Assembly (NCBI RefSeq): GCF_014126615.1
Contig: NZ_CP059896.1
Location: 2,986,501 to 3,050,500 of the forward strand
DNA: 64,000 nt
Direction of reading: 5' to 3'
From: Ciceribacter thiooxidans
Lineage (GTDB): Bacteria > Pseudomonadota > Alphaproteobacteria > Rhizobiales > Rhizobiaceae
Positions 1-9,093 of this stretch are shown here, piece by piece. Each line of letters starts with the position of its first letter. The first letter of the stretch is position 1. Position numbers and translations under genes: made by a program. The notes under the pieces are model-generated. The model saw nothing but the letters and a program-made list of their open reading frames with translations. It ran no database searches and was not told the origin of the DNA.

Positions 1-50
1 CTCGCAAGCTAGGCGATTCCCTCCCTGGCAATCCGGCTGGAGACGGGCGC

Positions 51-1394
51 GTGGACATAGGGACCAGAGCAAGAGACAGCTTCGACGTCACCCACAGGAT
101 GGTGCTTTCGATCGCCGTGCCGATGACGCTCGGCTTTCTGACGACGCCGTTGCTCGGTCTCACCGACACCGCGGTGGTGGGGCGGACGGGCGATGCGGCG
201 GCACTTGCCGGTCTTGCGATCGGTGCGGTCCTCTTTGACCTGATCTTCTCGAGCGTCAGCTTCCTGCGCGCCTCGACGACTGCCCTTGTGGCGCAGGCTC
301 TCGGCCGCGGCGACAGACACGAGCAGCAGGCCGTCTTCTGGCGGGCACTCGTGCTTTCGATCGGACTCGGCCTCATCATTCTCGCCGCCTCGCCATGGCT
401 GCTCTCCGTCGGCCTGCGGATGATGGGCCCGGAGGGCACGACCGCCGCCGCAACGGCAACCTATTTCTCGATCCGGATCCTTGCCGGACCGCTGACGCTC
501 ACCAATTTCACCATCCTCGGCTTCGTCCTGGGACTCGGCCGCGGCACGACCGGACTTCTGCTGCAGACGATCCTCAACGGCACCAATATCGTCCTCTCGA
601 TCTATCTCGGTCTCGTTCTCGGCTGGGGTGTGGCTGGCGTTGCCTGGGGCACGCTGATCGGCGAAGGGATGGCCGCCGCCGTCGGGCTTGCGCTCATCAT
701 TCCGCGGTTTGACCGGAAGGACGGACCGACGGTCGCCGAGATATTCGATCGCGCCAAGCTGTCGGCGCTCTTTGCGATCAACCGCGACCTGATGATCCGG
801 ACCTTCACGCTGCTTGCCGCCTTTACGCTTCTGACACGCATCGGCACCGGCTTCGGCGCCGTCGTTTTGGCGGCAAACGCCGTGCTGATGAACTTCTTCA
901 TGATCGCGAGTTTCTATCTCGACGGCATGGCGAACGCCGCCGAGCAGATCGTCGGACGAGCGATCGGCGCCCGTTTCCGCGAAGGATTCGACCGTGCGAT
1001 CAGGCTCACCGCCCTCTGGTCGTTGGGGCTCGCGCTGGTGTCCTGTCTGTTCTTCCTGATCTTCGGCAATGCCATCATCGACTTCATGACGACGGCTGCC
1101 GACGTCCGTGTTATCGCCGCGAACTATCTGCCCTGGGCGGCTGTCACTGCGCTCACCGGTGCGCTGGCGTTCCAGATGGACGGCGTCTACATCGGCGCGA
1201 CATGGTCCCGGGAGATGCGCAACATGATGCTGCTCGCCTTTGCGGGTTATGGTCTGTCGTTAGCGCTATTCGTGCCGCTTTTCGGCAATCACGGCCTCTG
1301 GCTGTCGCTCAACCTGTTCCTGGCCTTGCGCGGTCTTCTGCTACTTCTCCGCCTGCCGGCGCGGGTGCATCAGAGCTTCACCGAAAGCCATTGA
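51..1394 (+). CDS. MATE family efflux transporter (DinF-like)
   Basis: This 447-residue integral membrane protein has about twelve hydrophobic segments, the usual size and layout of MATE multidrug/cation antiporters. The first segment carries the family-like stretch TTPLLGLTDTAVVGR near residues 25-42. It should sit in the inner membrane and export drugs or metabolites using an H+ or Na+ gradient; the substrate cannot be told from sequence. The start is a GTG with a GGAG about nine bases upstream; an earlier start outside the window is unlikely because the N-terminus is already complete. The 3' end overlaps the convergent pyrD by 25 bases, so no terminator separates them. Confidence 0.9.
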   Translation: MDIGTRARDSFDVTHRMVLSIAVPMTLGFLTTPLLGLTDTAVVGRTGDAAALAGLAIGAVLFDLIFSSVSFLRASTTALVAQALGRGDRHEQQAVFWRALVLSIGLGLIILAASPWLLSVGLRMMGPEGTTAAATATYFSIRILAGPLTLTNFTILGFVLGLGRGTTGLLLQTILNGTNIVLSIYLGLVLGWGVAGVAWGTLIGEGMAAAVGLALIIPRFDRKDGPTVAEIFDRAKLSALFAINRDLMIRTFTLLAAFTLLTRIGTGFGAVVLAANAVLMNFFMIASFYLDGMANAAEQIVGRAIGARFREGFDRAIRLTALWSLGLALVSCLFFLIFGNAIIDFMTTAADVRVIAANYLPWAAVTALTGALAFQMDGVYIGATWSREMRNMMLLAFAGYGLSLALFVPLFGNHGLWLSLNLFLALRGLLLLLRLPARVHQSFTESH

Positions 1395-2458
1395 TCTAGG
1401 CCGCTGTCGCGCAGATCGCGGATCGACGCCACGTCTTCCCGATCGAGCAGCGCCGACAATCCGCGCAGGATCCGCCCCGGCAGTCCCGGACCTTCGTAGA
1501 CCATGCAGGAATAAAGCTGCACGAGATCGGCTCCTGCGCGGATTTTTTCGAGCGCGGTCTCCGCCGAGGACACGCCCCCGACACCGATGATCGGCAGGGC
1601 CGGACCGACACGTTTGCGCATCCTTGCAAGCACCGCCGTCGAGCGCGCGAAGAGCGGCTTGCCGGAAAGGCCGCCCGCCTCTGCAGCCAGGCGCGGATCG
1701 CTGAGGCCGTCACGCGACAAGGTCGTGTTCGAGACAATGAGGCCGTCGAGATCGTGGCTCATCACCTCCGCCGCAATGTCGTCCATTCCCTCTTCGGTGA
1801 GGTCCGGCGCGATCTTCAGAAAGACGGAAACCCGCTTGCCGGTTCTTGCCGCCTCATCCTCGCGGGCGGCAAGTACGGCCGAGAGCAGGGCGGCCAGGCT
1901 TTCGCGGGCCTGAAGGTCGCGCAGCCCCGGCGTGTTTGGCGAGGAGATGTTGACGGTGAAATAGCTCGCCACGGAATAGAAGCGGCGGATGCCGATGACG
2001 TAGTCTTCGATGCGGTCGGCGCTGTCCTTGTTGGCCCCGATGTTGACACCGACGATGCCGCCCGCGCCACGCGCGCTGAGCCGTGCGAAAGCGGCGTCAT
2101 GGCCCTCGTTGTTGAAACCGAGACGGTTGATGACCGCTTCGTCCTTCTCCAGACGGAAGATGCGCGGCCGCGGATTGCCGGGCTGCGGCTTCGGCGTGAC
2201 CGTGCCGACCTCCGTGAAACCGAAGCCGAGGCGCAGGATGGCATCCGGCACCTCGGCGTTTTTGTCGTAGCCGGCGGCAAGGCCGAGCGGATTCGGGAAG
2301 ACGATCCCCGCCACCGTCTGCTTCAGGCGGGTATCGGCAGGCACGCGGCAGCCGGGGACGAAGCCGGTCTTCAGGGCGGCGATGGAGAGGCCGTGCGCCG
2401 TCTCTCCGTCGAAGAGAAAGAGCCCGCGACGCGCGAGTGTCTTGAAAGGTCCGGTCAT
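1370..2458 (-). CDS. pyrD: Dihydroorotate dehydrogenase (quinone), class 2
   Basis: This 362-residue protein oxidises dihydroorotate to orotate in pyrimidine synthesis, passing electrons to quinone at the inner membrane. Visible motifs are NPLGLAAGYDKNAEVP (FMN/substrate site, about residues 55-70), GFNNEGHDA, YFTVNISSPNTPGLR, which carries the catalytic serine of class 2 enzymes, VSNTTLSR, and a glycine-rich GVGGVSS phosphate-binding loop. The N-terminal extension of about 45 residues is the membrane-associating part typical of class 2. The start codon overlaps the stop of the upstream DUF952 gene by four bases (ATGA), so the two are translationally coupled. Confidence 0.97.
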   Translation of the reverse strand: MTGPFKTLARRGLFLFDGETAHGLSIAALKTGFVPGCRVPADTRLKQTVAGIVFPNPLGLAAGYDKNAEVPDAILRLGFGFTEVGTVTPKPQPGNPRPRIFRLEKDEAVINRLGFNNEGHDAAFARLSARGAGGIVGVNIGANKDSADRIEDYVIGIRRFYSVASYFTVNISSPNTPGLRDLQARESLAALLSAVLAAREDEAARTGKRVSVFLKIAPDLTEEGMDDIAAEVMSHDLDGLIVSNTTLSRDGLSDPRLAAEAGGLSGKPLFARSTAVLARMRKRVGPALPIIGVGGVSSAETALEKIRAGADLVQLYSCMVYEGPGLPGRILRGLSALLDREDVASIRDLRDSGLDQWLSVKL

Positions 2459-2802
2459 GCGCTGAGCTCCGGAAAGATGTGGAGGCCGTCCGGTCCGAGC
2501 GGCAAGGGCTTCTGCCAGGCAACCAGCGAAACCGGCAGCTCGCCGTAGAGATGCGGGAACAGGTCGCCACCGCGGGAGGGCTCGAACTTCAACCGGTCGC
2601 CGAGAGCAGACACCGGGACAGCGACCAACAGCAGACCCTCGACACCGGCGAAATGCAGCCGGGCCGTTTCGCGTACCTGGGCGTCGGTCGAGAAGTGAAT
2701 ATAGCCGTCCTTGAGGTCAATCGCCGCACCGGTAAAAATACCGTCGGCCTCTGCCTTTTGCCACAGGTCTCGGGGTACTATCTTGTATATGAGAGTATGC
2801 AA
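2455..2802 (-). CDS. DUF952 family protein
   Basis: This 115-residue cytosolic protein resembles DUF952: it opens with IYKIVPRDLW, has GYIHFSTDAQVRETA near residues 33-47, and ends with a LPLGPDG-type segment. The family has no proven reaction, although its fold is related to ADP-ribosyltransferase-like proteins. It is the first gene of a two-gene operon with pyrD, with an ATGA overlap. That pairing is seen in other rhizobia and suggests co-expression rather than a role in pyrimidine synthesis. Confidence 0.85.
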   Translation of the reverse strand: MHTLIYKIVPRDLWQKAEADGIFTGAAIDLKDGYIHFSTDAQVRETARLHFAGVEGLLLVAVPVSALGDRLKFEPSRGGDLFPHLYGELPVSLVAWQKPLPLGPDGLHIFPELSA

Positions 2803-2919
2803 GAGCTCATCCTTTTCTGCCCGGTGACGGCGCAGGGAGGGTTTGCCGCAAACGGCGCACTTTGTCCACGGCGACAGGACGGGAACGGGTGCAGACCAAC
2901 GCTTTTTTGGAGAGAAACC

Positions 2920-3354
2920 ATGAGATTCCAGCTTCTCTTGCCAGCTATCCTGCTCGCCGTGACCGGGCCGGTGTCCGCCAGCGCCGAGGAGCCGACGGAC
3001 GGGCGCTTCCGGCTGGAAAAATCGGGCGACGCCTTCGTGCGACTGGATACGCGAACGGGTGCCATGACGCTCTGTCGCGAACAGGACGGCGCGCTGGTCT
3101 GCCGAATGGCGGCCGATGAACGCGCGGCTTACGAGGAGGATCTCGGCCGGCTGGAAAAGCGCGTAGAGGCGCTCGAAACGGCCGTAGCTGCCGCCCAGCC
3201 GCTCGCCGGACGCCAGCGGGAAGAACTGCCGTCGGACGAGGAAGTCGAACGATCGATCGGCATCATGGAGCGCTTCATGCGCAGCTTCTTCGGTCTGGTC
3301 GAAGAGTTCAAAAGCACGGAAGAAAAGACCGGGCCGGCGCCCGATCGCACCTAG
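2920..3354 (+). CDS. Small exported protein with coiled coil
   Basis: This 144-residue protein of unknown function begins at an ATG preceded by GGAGAGAAACC. The first 23 residues (MRFQLLLPAILLAVTGPVSA then SAEE) form a clear Sec signal peptide with an A-S-A cleavage region. The mature part holds a short domain with two cysteines (MTLCREQDGALVCRM), followed by a charged coiled coil (DLGRLEKRVEALETAV) and an acidic tail. It is probably periplasmic. Reading further upstream in this frame gives low-complexity antisense of the DUF952 gene, so longer starts were rejected. Confidence 0.8.
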   Translation: MRFQLLLPAILLAVTGPVSASAEEPTDGRFRLEKSGDAFVRLDTRTGAMTLCREQDGALVCRMAADERAAYEEDLGRLEKRVEALETAVAAAQPLAGRQREELPSDEEVERSIGIMERFMRSFFGLVEEFKSTEEKTGPAPDRT

Positions 3355-3451
3355 ACACTAGACTATTGTATATATTGTCAGGTGTCGCTAAAAGACAAAT
3401 GACCGCCCTGCAGGCGTACCGGGCCGGTCGCTCTTGGGAGGGAGCCAGCAC

Positions 3452-4096
3452 ATGACAGCACTCACCATCATCATCGCAGACGATCATCCGCTTTTCCGGG
3501 GAGCCCTTCGGCAGGCCGTCGACGGCATGGAAGGGAAGAAGACGGTCATCGAGGCGGGTGATTTTGAGGCAGCGCGCAAGGCCGCGTCGCAGCACCCGGA
3601 CGCCGATCTTCTGCTGCTCGACCTCGCCATGCCGGGTGTCAGCGGCTTTTCCGGACTGATGGCGCTCAGGGCCGAATTCGCCAATCTTCCGATCGTGATC
3701 GTGTCGGCGAGTGACGACCAGACGACCATCCGCCGGTCCCTGGAACTCGGTGCTTCCGGATTCATCTCCAAATCGTCGGGCATCGACGACATCCGTACCG
3801 CCATCCAGACCGTGCTCAAGGGCGACATCTGGACGCCGGCCTTCTATGAGGGTGGGCAGGAGGATCCGGACGTCGCCGATCTCATCGCCCGGCTGCGCAC
3901 CCTCACGCCGCAGCAGAGCCGCGTGCTCGGCATGCTTGCCGAAGGACTGCTCAACAAGCAGATCGCCTACGAGCTCGGCGTTTCGGAAGCGACGATCAAG
4001 GCTCACGTTTCGGCGATCCTGCTGAAGCTCAAGGTCGACAGCCGGACTCAGGCTGTGATTCAGCTCGGCAAGATCAACATGGCTATGGTCGCCTGA
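3452..4096 (+). CDS. Response regulator, NarL/FixJ (LuxR-type HTH) family
   Basis: This 214-residue two-component regulator has an N-terminal receiver domain (about 1-125) with the acidic pair in IIADDHP, the phosphoacceptor Asp in LLLDLAMPG and the conserved Lys in ISKSSG. A C-terminal LuxR-type helix-turn-helix (about 148-210) contains LNKQIAYELGVSEATIKAH. The chosen ATG has GGGAGG about nine bases upstream; a TTG at 3434 would add six residues and put this ribosome site inside the gene. No histidine kinase lies nearby, so it is an orphan regulator here. Confidence 0.93.
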   Translation: MTALTIIIADDHPLFRGALRQAVDGMEGKKTVIEAGDFEAARKAASQHPDADLLLLDLAMPGVSGFSGLMALRAEFANLPIVIVSASDDQTTIRRSLELGASGFISKSSGIDDIRTAIQTVLKGDIWTPAFYEGGQEDPDVADLIARLRTLTPQQSRVLGMLAEGLLNKQIAYELGVSEATIKAHVSAILLKLKVDSRTQAVIQLGKINMAMVA

Positions 4097-4255
4097 TAGA
4101 CCGAAGCCTCCACGTCCGCGCATATTCGCCGACTGCGGTCGCCACAAAGGATTTTATTCCTCTTTTGCTCTTTACTCCGGCGATCAGCTTGAATAAAGTC
4201 CGGGCCGAGCGGAAGGCCCGTCTCTGCCCGTTGTTTCCCTGGAGCATGAGCGACG

Positions 4256-4920
4256 ATGCTATCGCATGACAGTATCTGGAGCGCGATCGACAAGCTGGCG
4301 GAGCGCAATCAACTGACGCCCTCCGGCCTCGCCAGACGGGCGGGTCTCGACCCCACCTCTTTCAACAAATCGAAACGCGTCGCCGCCGACGGGCGCATGC
4401 GCTGGCCCTCGACAGAATCCATCGCCAAGGTGCTCAAAGCGACCGGAGCAAGCATCGACCAGTTCATGAGCTACATGCAGCCGAACGACGGGCGCGTAAG
4501 CGTGGTCCAGGGCGCACTACCGGCGACGCCCGGCGCCATTCCGCTGATCGGCTTTGCGCAGGCCGGGGCCGGCGGCTTTTTCGACGACGGCGGCTTTCCC
4601 GCCGGCCAGGGCTGGGATCTCGTCGAGTTCCCGGCCTCACCGGATCGCAAGGCGGGCGTATATGCCCTGGAAATCCAGGGCGACAGCATGTTGCCGCTCT
4701 ACCGGGACGGCGACGTGCTGATCGTCGAACCGGATGCTCAGGTACGCCGGGGTGACCGCGTGGTGGTCAAGACGCGCGAAGGCGAGGTCATGGCCAAGGT
4801 GCTGGCACGCCAGACAGCAAAATCGATCGAGCTTCTCTCGCTCAACCCGAACACCCCAATCGCAGCTTCGACATGGCCGACGTTGAATGGATCGCCCGGA
4901 TCATCTGGGCGAGCCAGTGA
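4256..4920 (+). pseudogene. S24 (LexA/CI-like) transcriptional regulator, frameshifted near its 3' end
   Basis: The protein has an N-terminal helix-turn-helix (about residues 10-60) and an S24 peptidase-like domain with GDSMLPLYRDGD (nucleophile Ser) and VVVKTREGEV (general-base Lys). As read here, the frame runs past the natural end at a CCCC run (4854-4857). Adding one C restores NTPNRSFDMADVEWIARI and a stop at 4918-4920, the ending expected for this family. Without it, the frame continues into the next gene. The lesion removes only the last 20 or so residues, so it may be a sequencing error in a homopolymer or a true mutation. Confidence 0.8.
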
Positions 4921-4933
4921 GACCGTTTCAGGC

Positions 4934-5608
4934 ATGCGTCGTGCGGCGGTGATTGCAAGCGGTGTCGTGATCCTCGCCTGGGGTTCGGCCCTGGTGAGCG
5001 CAGGCACCCGCCTGCGTTCCGTCCTTCCCCCGCCGAAAACGGAAACCGCCGTCGCCCGGCCACAAGCGCCTGCGCCCGTCGTCGAGCGTCGACGCGTCCG
5101 GGCGATCAGCCCAGGACAATTCGTTTCCCCGATCGACGGACCCGGTGAGGCGCTGGAACGCATAGCGCCCCGGCCGCCCCTTGGCGGAGAAGACGAGGAG
5201 AAGGTGAAAGTTGTCCTCCTGCAACGTCCGTGGTCAGGCGCCGCAGGCTTGCTCGCCGCGCGCGGCCGGAGCGTCAGACTGGCGGGAGTCATGCCGACCG
5301 CGGTCGGGCGGCGCTGTCCCTCCGGAAGCGGCGCACCCTGGCCATGCGGTGTGGTGGCACGCACGCAGCAGCGCATGCTGATCCGCAACCGTACCGTCGC
5401 CTGCGAACAGAATGGGGCGGATGAGAAGGCCGTGTTGGTGACCGTTTGCCGTGTCGGCGGAACAGACATCGGCGGTTGGCTCGTGCGCAACGGCTGGGCG
5501 GAGGCCGAACCCGGATCGGTCCTCGCGGAACTGACCTCCACCGCGCGCCGGGAGCAGCGCGGCATTTTCGGCGACGATCCGCGGGACGGCCTGAACAGTC
5601 GGCCTTGA
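4934..5608 (+). CDS. SNase-fold (thermonuclease-like) membrane-anchored protein, catalytic residues apparently lost
   Basis: This 224-residue protein starts at an ATG 14 bases after the natural end of the S24 gene. Residues 3-25 form an N-terminal membrane segment or signal, followed by a proline-rich linker and a C-terminal domain with SNase/thermonuclease features: VRLAGVMP, WPCGVVARTQQRMLI, VCRVGGTDIGGWLVRNGWAEA and EQRGIFG. The positions that carry Asp and Glu in active nucleases (R-L-x-G-I-D-x-P-E) read R-L-A-G-V-M-P-T-A, and the second arginine segment is not recognisable. A non-catalytic role is therefore likely. The one-base shift upstream makes it appear fused to the regulator. Confidence 0.75.
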   Translation: MRRAAVIASGVVILAWGSALVSAGTRLRSVLPPPKTETAVARPQAPAPVVERRRVRAISPGQFVSPIDGPGEALERIAPRPPLGGEDEEKVKVVLLQRPWSGAAGLLAARGRSVRLAGVMPTAVGRRCPSGSGAPWPCGVVARTQQRMLIRNRTVACEQNGADEKAVLVTVCRVGGTDIGGWLVRNGWAEAEPGSVLAELTSTARREQRGIFGDDPRDGLNSRP

Positions 5609-5662
5609 AACACCGTCGTGCCACGCCTACTCTACGGAAAAACAACGAGGTTTCTTCCACAC

Positions 5663-6076
5663 ATGAGCAAGCGCCTGACCACCCAGGAAGCCCTGATTTT
5701 CGTCATGGTAATGGCCTCCGCCGTCGACAACATGATGAACGACAAGGAGCTCGGCCGTATCGGTCAGCTAATCGACGTGCTGCCGATCTTCGACGGTTTT
5801 GACAAGGAAAAGCTGATCGAGGTGTCGCGGCGTTGCGCCGATATCCTTGCTGGCCCGGAAGGGCTGGATATTGCCCTGGAAGTCGTCCGGGACACCGTTC
5901 CGCCACGCAGCTACGATACGGCCTATGCGCTCGCGGTCGAAATCATGGCGGTGGATCTCTGCATTCGCCCTGAGGAAATCCGGCTCCTGCAGATGCTGCG
6001 TGACCGTCTGACGCTGGACAAGCTCACCTGCGCAGCGATCGAGCACAGCGCCGTCGCCCGCTATCGGCCCGCTTGA
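5663..6076 (+). CDS. Tellurite-resistance TerB-like family protein
   Basis: This 137-residue, mostly helical protein has the TerB-like pattern of acidic helices (MMNDKELGRIGQLI near residues 23-36, AVEIMAVDLCIRPEE near 94-108). TerB-like folds bind metal through acidic residues, but a role in tellurite resistance is not shown for stand-alone copies. The ATG at 5663 has GAGG about 12 bases upstream; the GTG at 5618 would add an unrelated 15-residue tail. It lies 54 bases after the SNase-like gene, probably in the same transcript. Confidence 0.75.
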   Translation: MSKRLTTQEALIFVMVMASAVDNMMNDKELGRIGQLIDVLPIFDGFDKEKLIEVSRRCADILAGPEGLDIALEVVRDTVPPRSYDTAYALAVEIMAVDLCIRPEEIRLLQMLRDRLTLDKLTCAAIEHSAVARYRPA

Positions 6077-6090
6077 GCTTCATCGGCTCG

Positions 6091-6966
6091 TCAGTAGAGG
6101 CTGTAGGGAAAATAACGCAGATAGATTTCCTGCAGCCTTCCGTCGCGAGATATCGCGGCAAGCGCGCTGTCGATGGCCGCGGTCAGCGACTCTTCGTCCT
6201 GCCGCAGCATGATCGTCAGCCCCTCGCCGAGAAATTTTTCCGAGACGTAGGCGCCGTCCATCATCGTGCAGCAGTGGCCGGACGCCTCTCCGGCCGTCCA
6301 GAAAGACAGCTGCAGCGCATCGGCGAAGACCGCGTCTACCTTCTTTTCCTTCAGCGCCTGCAGCATCGCGCCGCGATCGGCAAAACCGGTCGCGCGGATA
6401 TCGGGGAAGAAAGCCTTCAGCATGCTCTCATGAGCCGTGCCCGTCACGACGCCAACGGGGCGACCGGCCAGGCCTGCAACGTCGCCACCGGGGATCTCGA
6501 CGCCAGCATTGCGGACGAAGCGCGCAGGCAATTGCATGAAGGGGCGAGAAAACGAGAAGCGGCGCCGGAGTTCCGTCGTTACGCCGACACCTGCAATGAC
6601 CGCCTCCCCCTGCCCTTCCGAGAGAGCCTTCTCCAGATCGGCATACGGCATCGCCTGAATCTGGCATTTGGCTTCGATGTCGAGTTCCGCGCAAATCTCA
6701 CGGGCGAGTTCCACGTGGAAGCCGGCAAGGCGCCCCGTCTGATCGGCAAAGTTGAACGGGGGAAAGTCCGTCGTCGTCAGGAAGCGCAGCCGTAGCAAGG
6801 TCGATAGATCAGGACGTGGCAACCGCTCGTTTGCATCGAAAAGTACAGGAAGCTGTTGTGCGGCAGCCGTCACAGGCAAAACTGCCGCAGATAGCAGAAT
6901 GAAACCAGACACAAGGAATGCGAGCACACCCTGTAAATTCAGGGATGAAACTTTTGCGTGTGCCAT
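6091..6966 (-). CDS. Family 3 extracellular solute-binding protein
   Basis: This 291-residue periplasmic protein has a signal sequence (residues 1-36, ending in AVLPVTAAAQQ) and a type II periplasmic binding fold. Recognisable parts are LRFLTTTDFPPFNF, GRLAGFHVELAREICAEL, VIAGVGVTTELRR and VGVVTGTAHESML, which together resemble amino-acid-binding proteins of ABC systems. No permease or ATPase gene is adjacent, so it may be a sensor or orphan binding protein. The ATG at 6966 was preferred because an upstream start would place 45 polar residues before the signal sequence. Confidence 0.88.
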   Translation of the reverse strand: MAHAKVSSLNLQGVLAFLVSGFILLSAAVLPVTAAAQQLPVLFDANERLPRPDLSTLLRLRFLTTTDFPPFNFADQTGRLAGFHVELAREICAELDIEAKCQIQAMPYADLEKALSEGQGEAVIAGVGVTTELRRRFSFSRPFMQLPARFVRNAGVEIPGGDVAGLAGRPVGVVTGTAHESMLKAFFPDIRATGFADRGAMLQALKEKKVDAVFADALQLSFWTAGEASGHCCTMMDGAYVSEKFLGEGLTIMLRQDEESLTAAIDSALAAISRDGRLQEIYLRYFPYSLY

Positions 6967-7024
6967 TATGATCCATTCCGGGATAGGCTGGGGCGTCATC
7001 GTTCGATGACGGTTTATCAGAAGC

Positions 7025-9019
7025 ATGCAAGCCGGGGAATACCGAGGGGAGCCGAACGGCGCCGCCTGGCAGGTGGCGACTGTGCGTTCCGACGGCAGCA
7101 AAGTCGCTGCCGGCGCAGGCTTTTCCCATGCATTTCAGGCGGAGGCGCAGGCGTTGCGCCAGCTCGGCTTCTCCAAACCCTTCATCAGCAACATGGCGCG
7201 CCGGGCGCGCGCAAACGGAAGTACGATCGAACAGGAGCTGCTGGCCGACGGTCGCGTCGACGAGCAGGTGTACTATGCGGCGATGGCGCGCTTGCTCGGC
7301 CTGCCCTTCATGGAGGAGATCCCGCCCGATCAGATCATGGATCGAACGGCGCTGGATGTACTCCTGCAACGTCCGGCCATCCTGCGTCTGCACGCTCCGG
7401 ACAAGGCACCATTGACCGCCATAGCCCCGGAAGCCCGTTATCTCGCCGATCTGGCCGAACGTCTTGTTCACCATCCGATGCTCAAGGCCGCGCTGGTGGT
7501 CACACCGGCATCCTCCATCCGTCGATCCGTCTGGCAGGCCGGTGCGACACGCCGCGTTGCCTCCGTCTCCAACGCGCTGTTCGATGAAAACCCGCAACAC
7601 TCGGCTCGCATCGTCATGACCGGCCGTCAGGGTTTCGTCGCCGGTGCGCTCCTGACCGGCAGCGCGGCCGCGCTGCTGCTCGCCTCTGGGCCGGTCGCGC
7701 TGACGCTCCATGTGCTGCTGTCCTCGCTCTATTTCGCAGCGATGATCTTGCGGCTCAGGGCACTCTTCCGTCCTCGCCGTCGCGAGATGCTGCCGGAGAT
7801 GCTGATCGCCGACGACCCGCTGCCGGTCTATTCGGTGCTGGTGGCACTCTACCGCGAGGCGCCGGTCGCGGCTCAACTGATCGCTGCCCTGGAGCGGCTC
7901 GACTGGCCACGGTCCCGGCTCGACATCAAGCTCGTCTGCGAGGCCGACGACCATGACACCATCCAGGCAATCCGCAAGCTGCGCCCCGGACCGCACATGG
8001 AGATCATCGCCGTACCGCCGGGCGGACCGCGCACCAAGCCCAAGGCGCTCCTCTATGCCCTCGCTGGCGTGCGCGGCGACTATCTCGCAATTTATGACGC
8101 CGAGGATCGTCCGCATCCGGGTCAGTTGAAGGAGGCCTACGCCCGCTTTCGGACGGCGGCTCCCGAGGTTGCCTGTCTGCAGGCGCCTCTCATCATTACC
8201 AACATGCGTACCTCCTGCATCAGCACAGTCTTCGCTCTCGAATACGCGGCACTCTTCCGCGCACTTCTGCCGCTACTTGCCCGCTATCGGTTGCCGCTGC
8301 CGCTCGGCGGCACCTCCAACCATTTCCGTACAGCCGCGCTACGCGCCGCCGGCGGATGGGATCCTTATAACGTCACCGAAGATGCCGACCTCGGTATGCG
8401 TCTCTACCGGCTCGGCTATCGCTCCGAGACGATCCGCAGGCACACGTTCGAGGATGCGCCAACCGAGGCCCGGGTCTGGATCGGACAAAGAACACGCTGG
8501 TTCAAGGGCTGGCTGCAGACCTGGCTGGTGGTGATGCGTGATCCGGGACGTGCCCGCCGGGAGATGGGAACCGGCGCCTTCATCGTCTTCCAGTTACTGA
8601 TCGGCGGCATGCTCATTTCCTCGCTGGGGCACCCTGCCATCCTTGTCTTCATCATCGCTTCGGCCGTAGCGATGTTTCAAAGCCCTGCAGAGAGCATCCA
8701 TCCTCTGAAGAACCTGCTCTTCGGCGTCGATGCGATAAACATCTTCGGCAGCTACACCATCTTTCTCGGGCTCGGCGTCTCCGCCATGATCGAATACGAG
8801 CGACGCCTTCTCGGCTGGCGCTGGCTCGCCATACCTGTCTACTGGATGATGGTTTCCTATGCAGCCTGGCGAGCGGCTTTCGAACTGAAGGCGAAGCCGT
8901 TTTTCTGGAACAAGACGCCGCACGAGCCGCGCCCGGTTACGGTGCCGGCGACGGACCCAGCCACGGCTACGGCCACGGCGGACCAGCCCGACGCCACGCC
9001 TGAAGGCGGCCAGGCTTGA
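7025..9019 (+). CDS. Cellulose-synthase-like family 2 glycosyltransferase with N-terminal MshEN-like domain
   Basis: This 664-residue inner-membrane processive glycosyltransferase probably makes or exports a polysaccharide. Residues about 45-160 resemble the MshEN/GspE N-terminal domain (LGFSKPFISNMARRAR, YYAAMARLLGLPF), a fold that in other proteins binds cyclic di-GMP. A membrane segment near 200-245 follows, then the GT2 domain with IYDAEDRPHPGQ (DXD), GGTSNHFRT, VTEDADLGMRL (TED) and QRTRWFKGW (QxxRW), and then C-terminal membrane helices. The gene diverges from the solute-binding protein over a 58-base gap. The polymer is unknown. Confidence 0.9.
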   Translation: MQAGEYRGEPNGAAWQVATVRSDGSKVAAGAGFSHAFQAEAQALRQLGFSKPFISNMARRARANGSTIEQELLADGRVDEQVYYAAMARLLGLPFMEEIPPDQIMDRTALDVLLQRPAILRLHAPDKAPLTAIAPEARYLADLAERLVHHPMLKAALVVTPASSIRRSVWQAGATRRVASVSNALFDENPQHSARIVMTGRQGFVAGALLTGSAAALLLASGPVALTLHVLLSSLYFAAMILRLRALFRPRRREMLPEMLIADDPLPVYSVLVALYREAPVAAQLIAALERLDWPRSRLDIKLVCEADDHDTIQAIRKLRPGPHMEIIAVPPGGPRTKPKALLYALAGVRGDYLAIYDAEDRPHPGQLKEAYARFRTAAPEVACLQAPLIITNMRTSCISTVFALEYAALFRALLPLLARYRLPLPLGGTSNHFRTAALRAAGGWDPYNVTEDADLGMRLYRLGYRSETIRRHTFEDAPTEARVWIGQRTRWFKGWLQTWLVVMRDPGRARREMGTGAFIVFQLLIGGMLISSLGHPAILVFIIASAVAMFQSPAESIHPLKNLLFGVDAINIFGSYTIFLGLGVSAMIEYERRLLGWRWLAIPVYWMMVSYAAWRAAFELKAKPFFWNKTPHEPRPVTVPATDPATATATADQPDATPEGGQA

Positions 9020-9093
9020 CTGTCACAGGCGCCGACGCAAAGGATGCATGCGGACGAGCGTGACCAACACATGCCGGCAAAAAGGAGAAGCGC

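Noticed and set aside
4256..5608. A 450-residue natural fusion of S24 regulator and SNase-like protein
   Set aside because: The restored frame after adding one C gives the usual regulator end, and the second gene has its own ATG and signal; fusion looks accidental.
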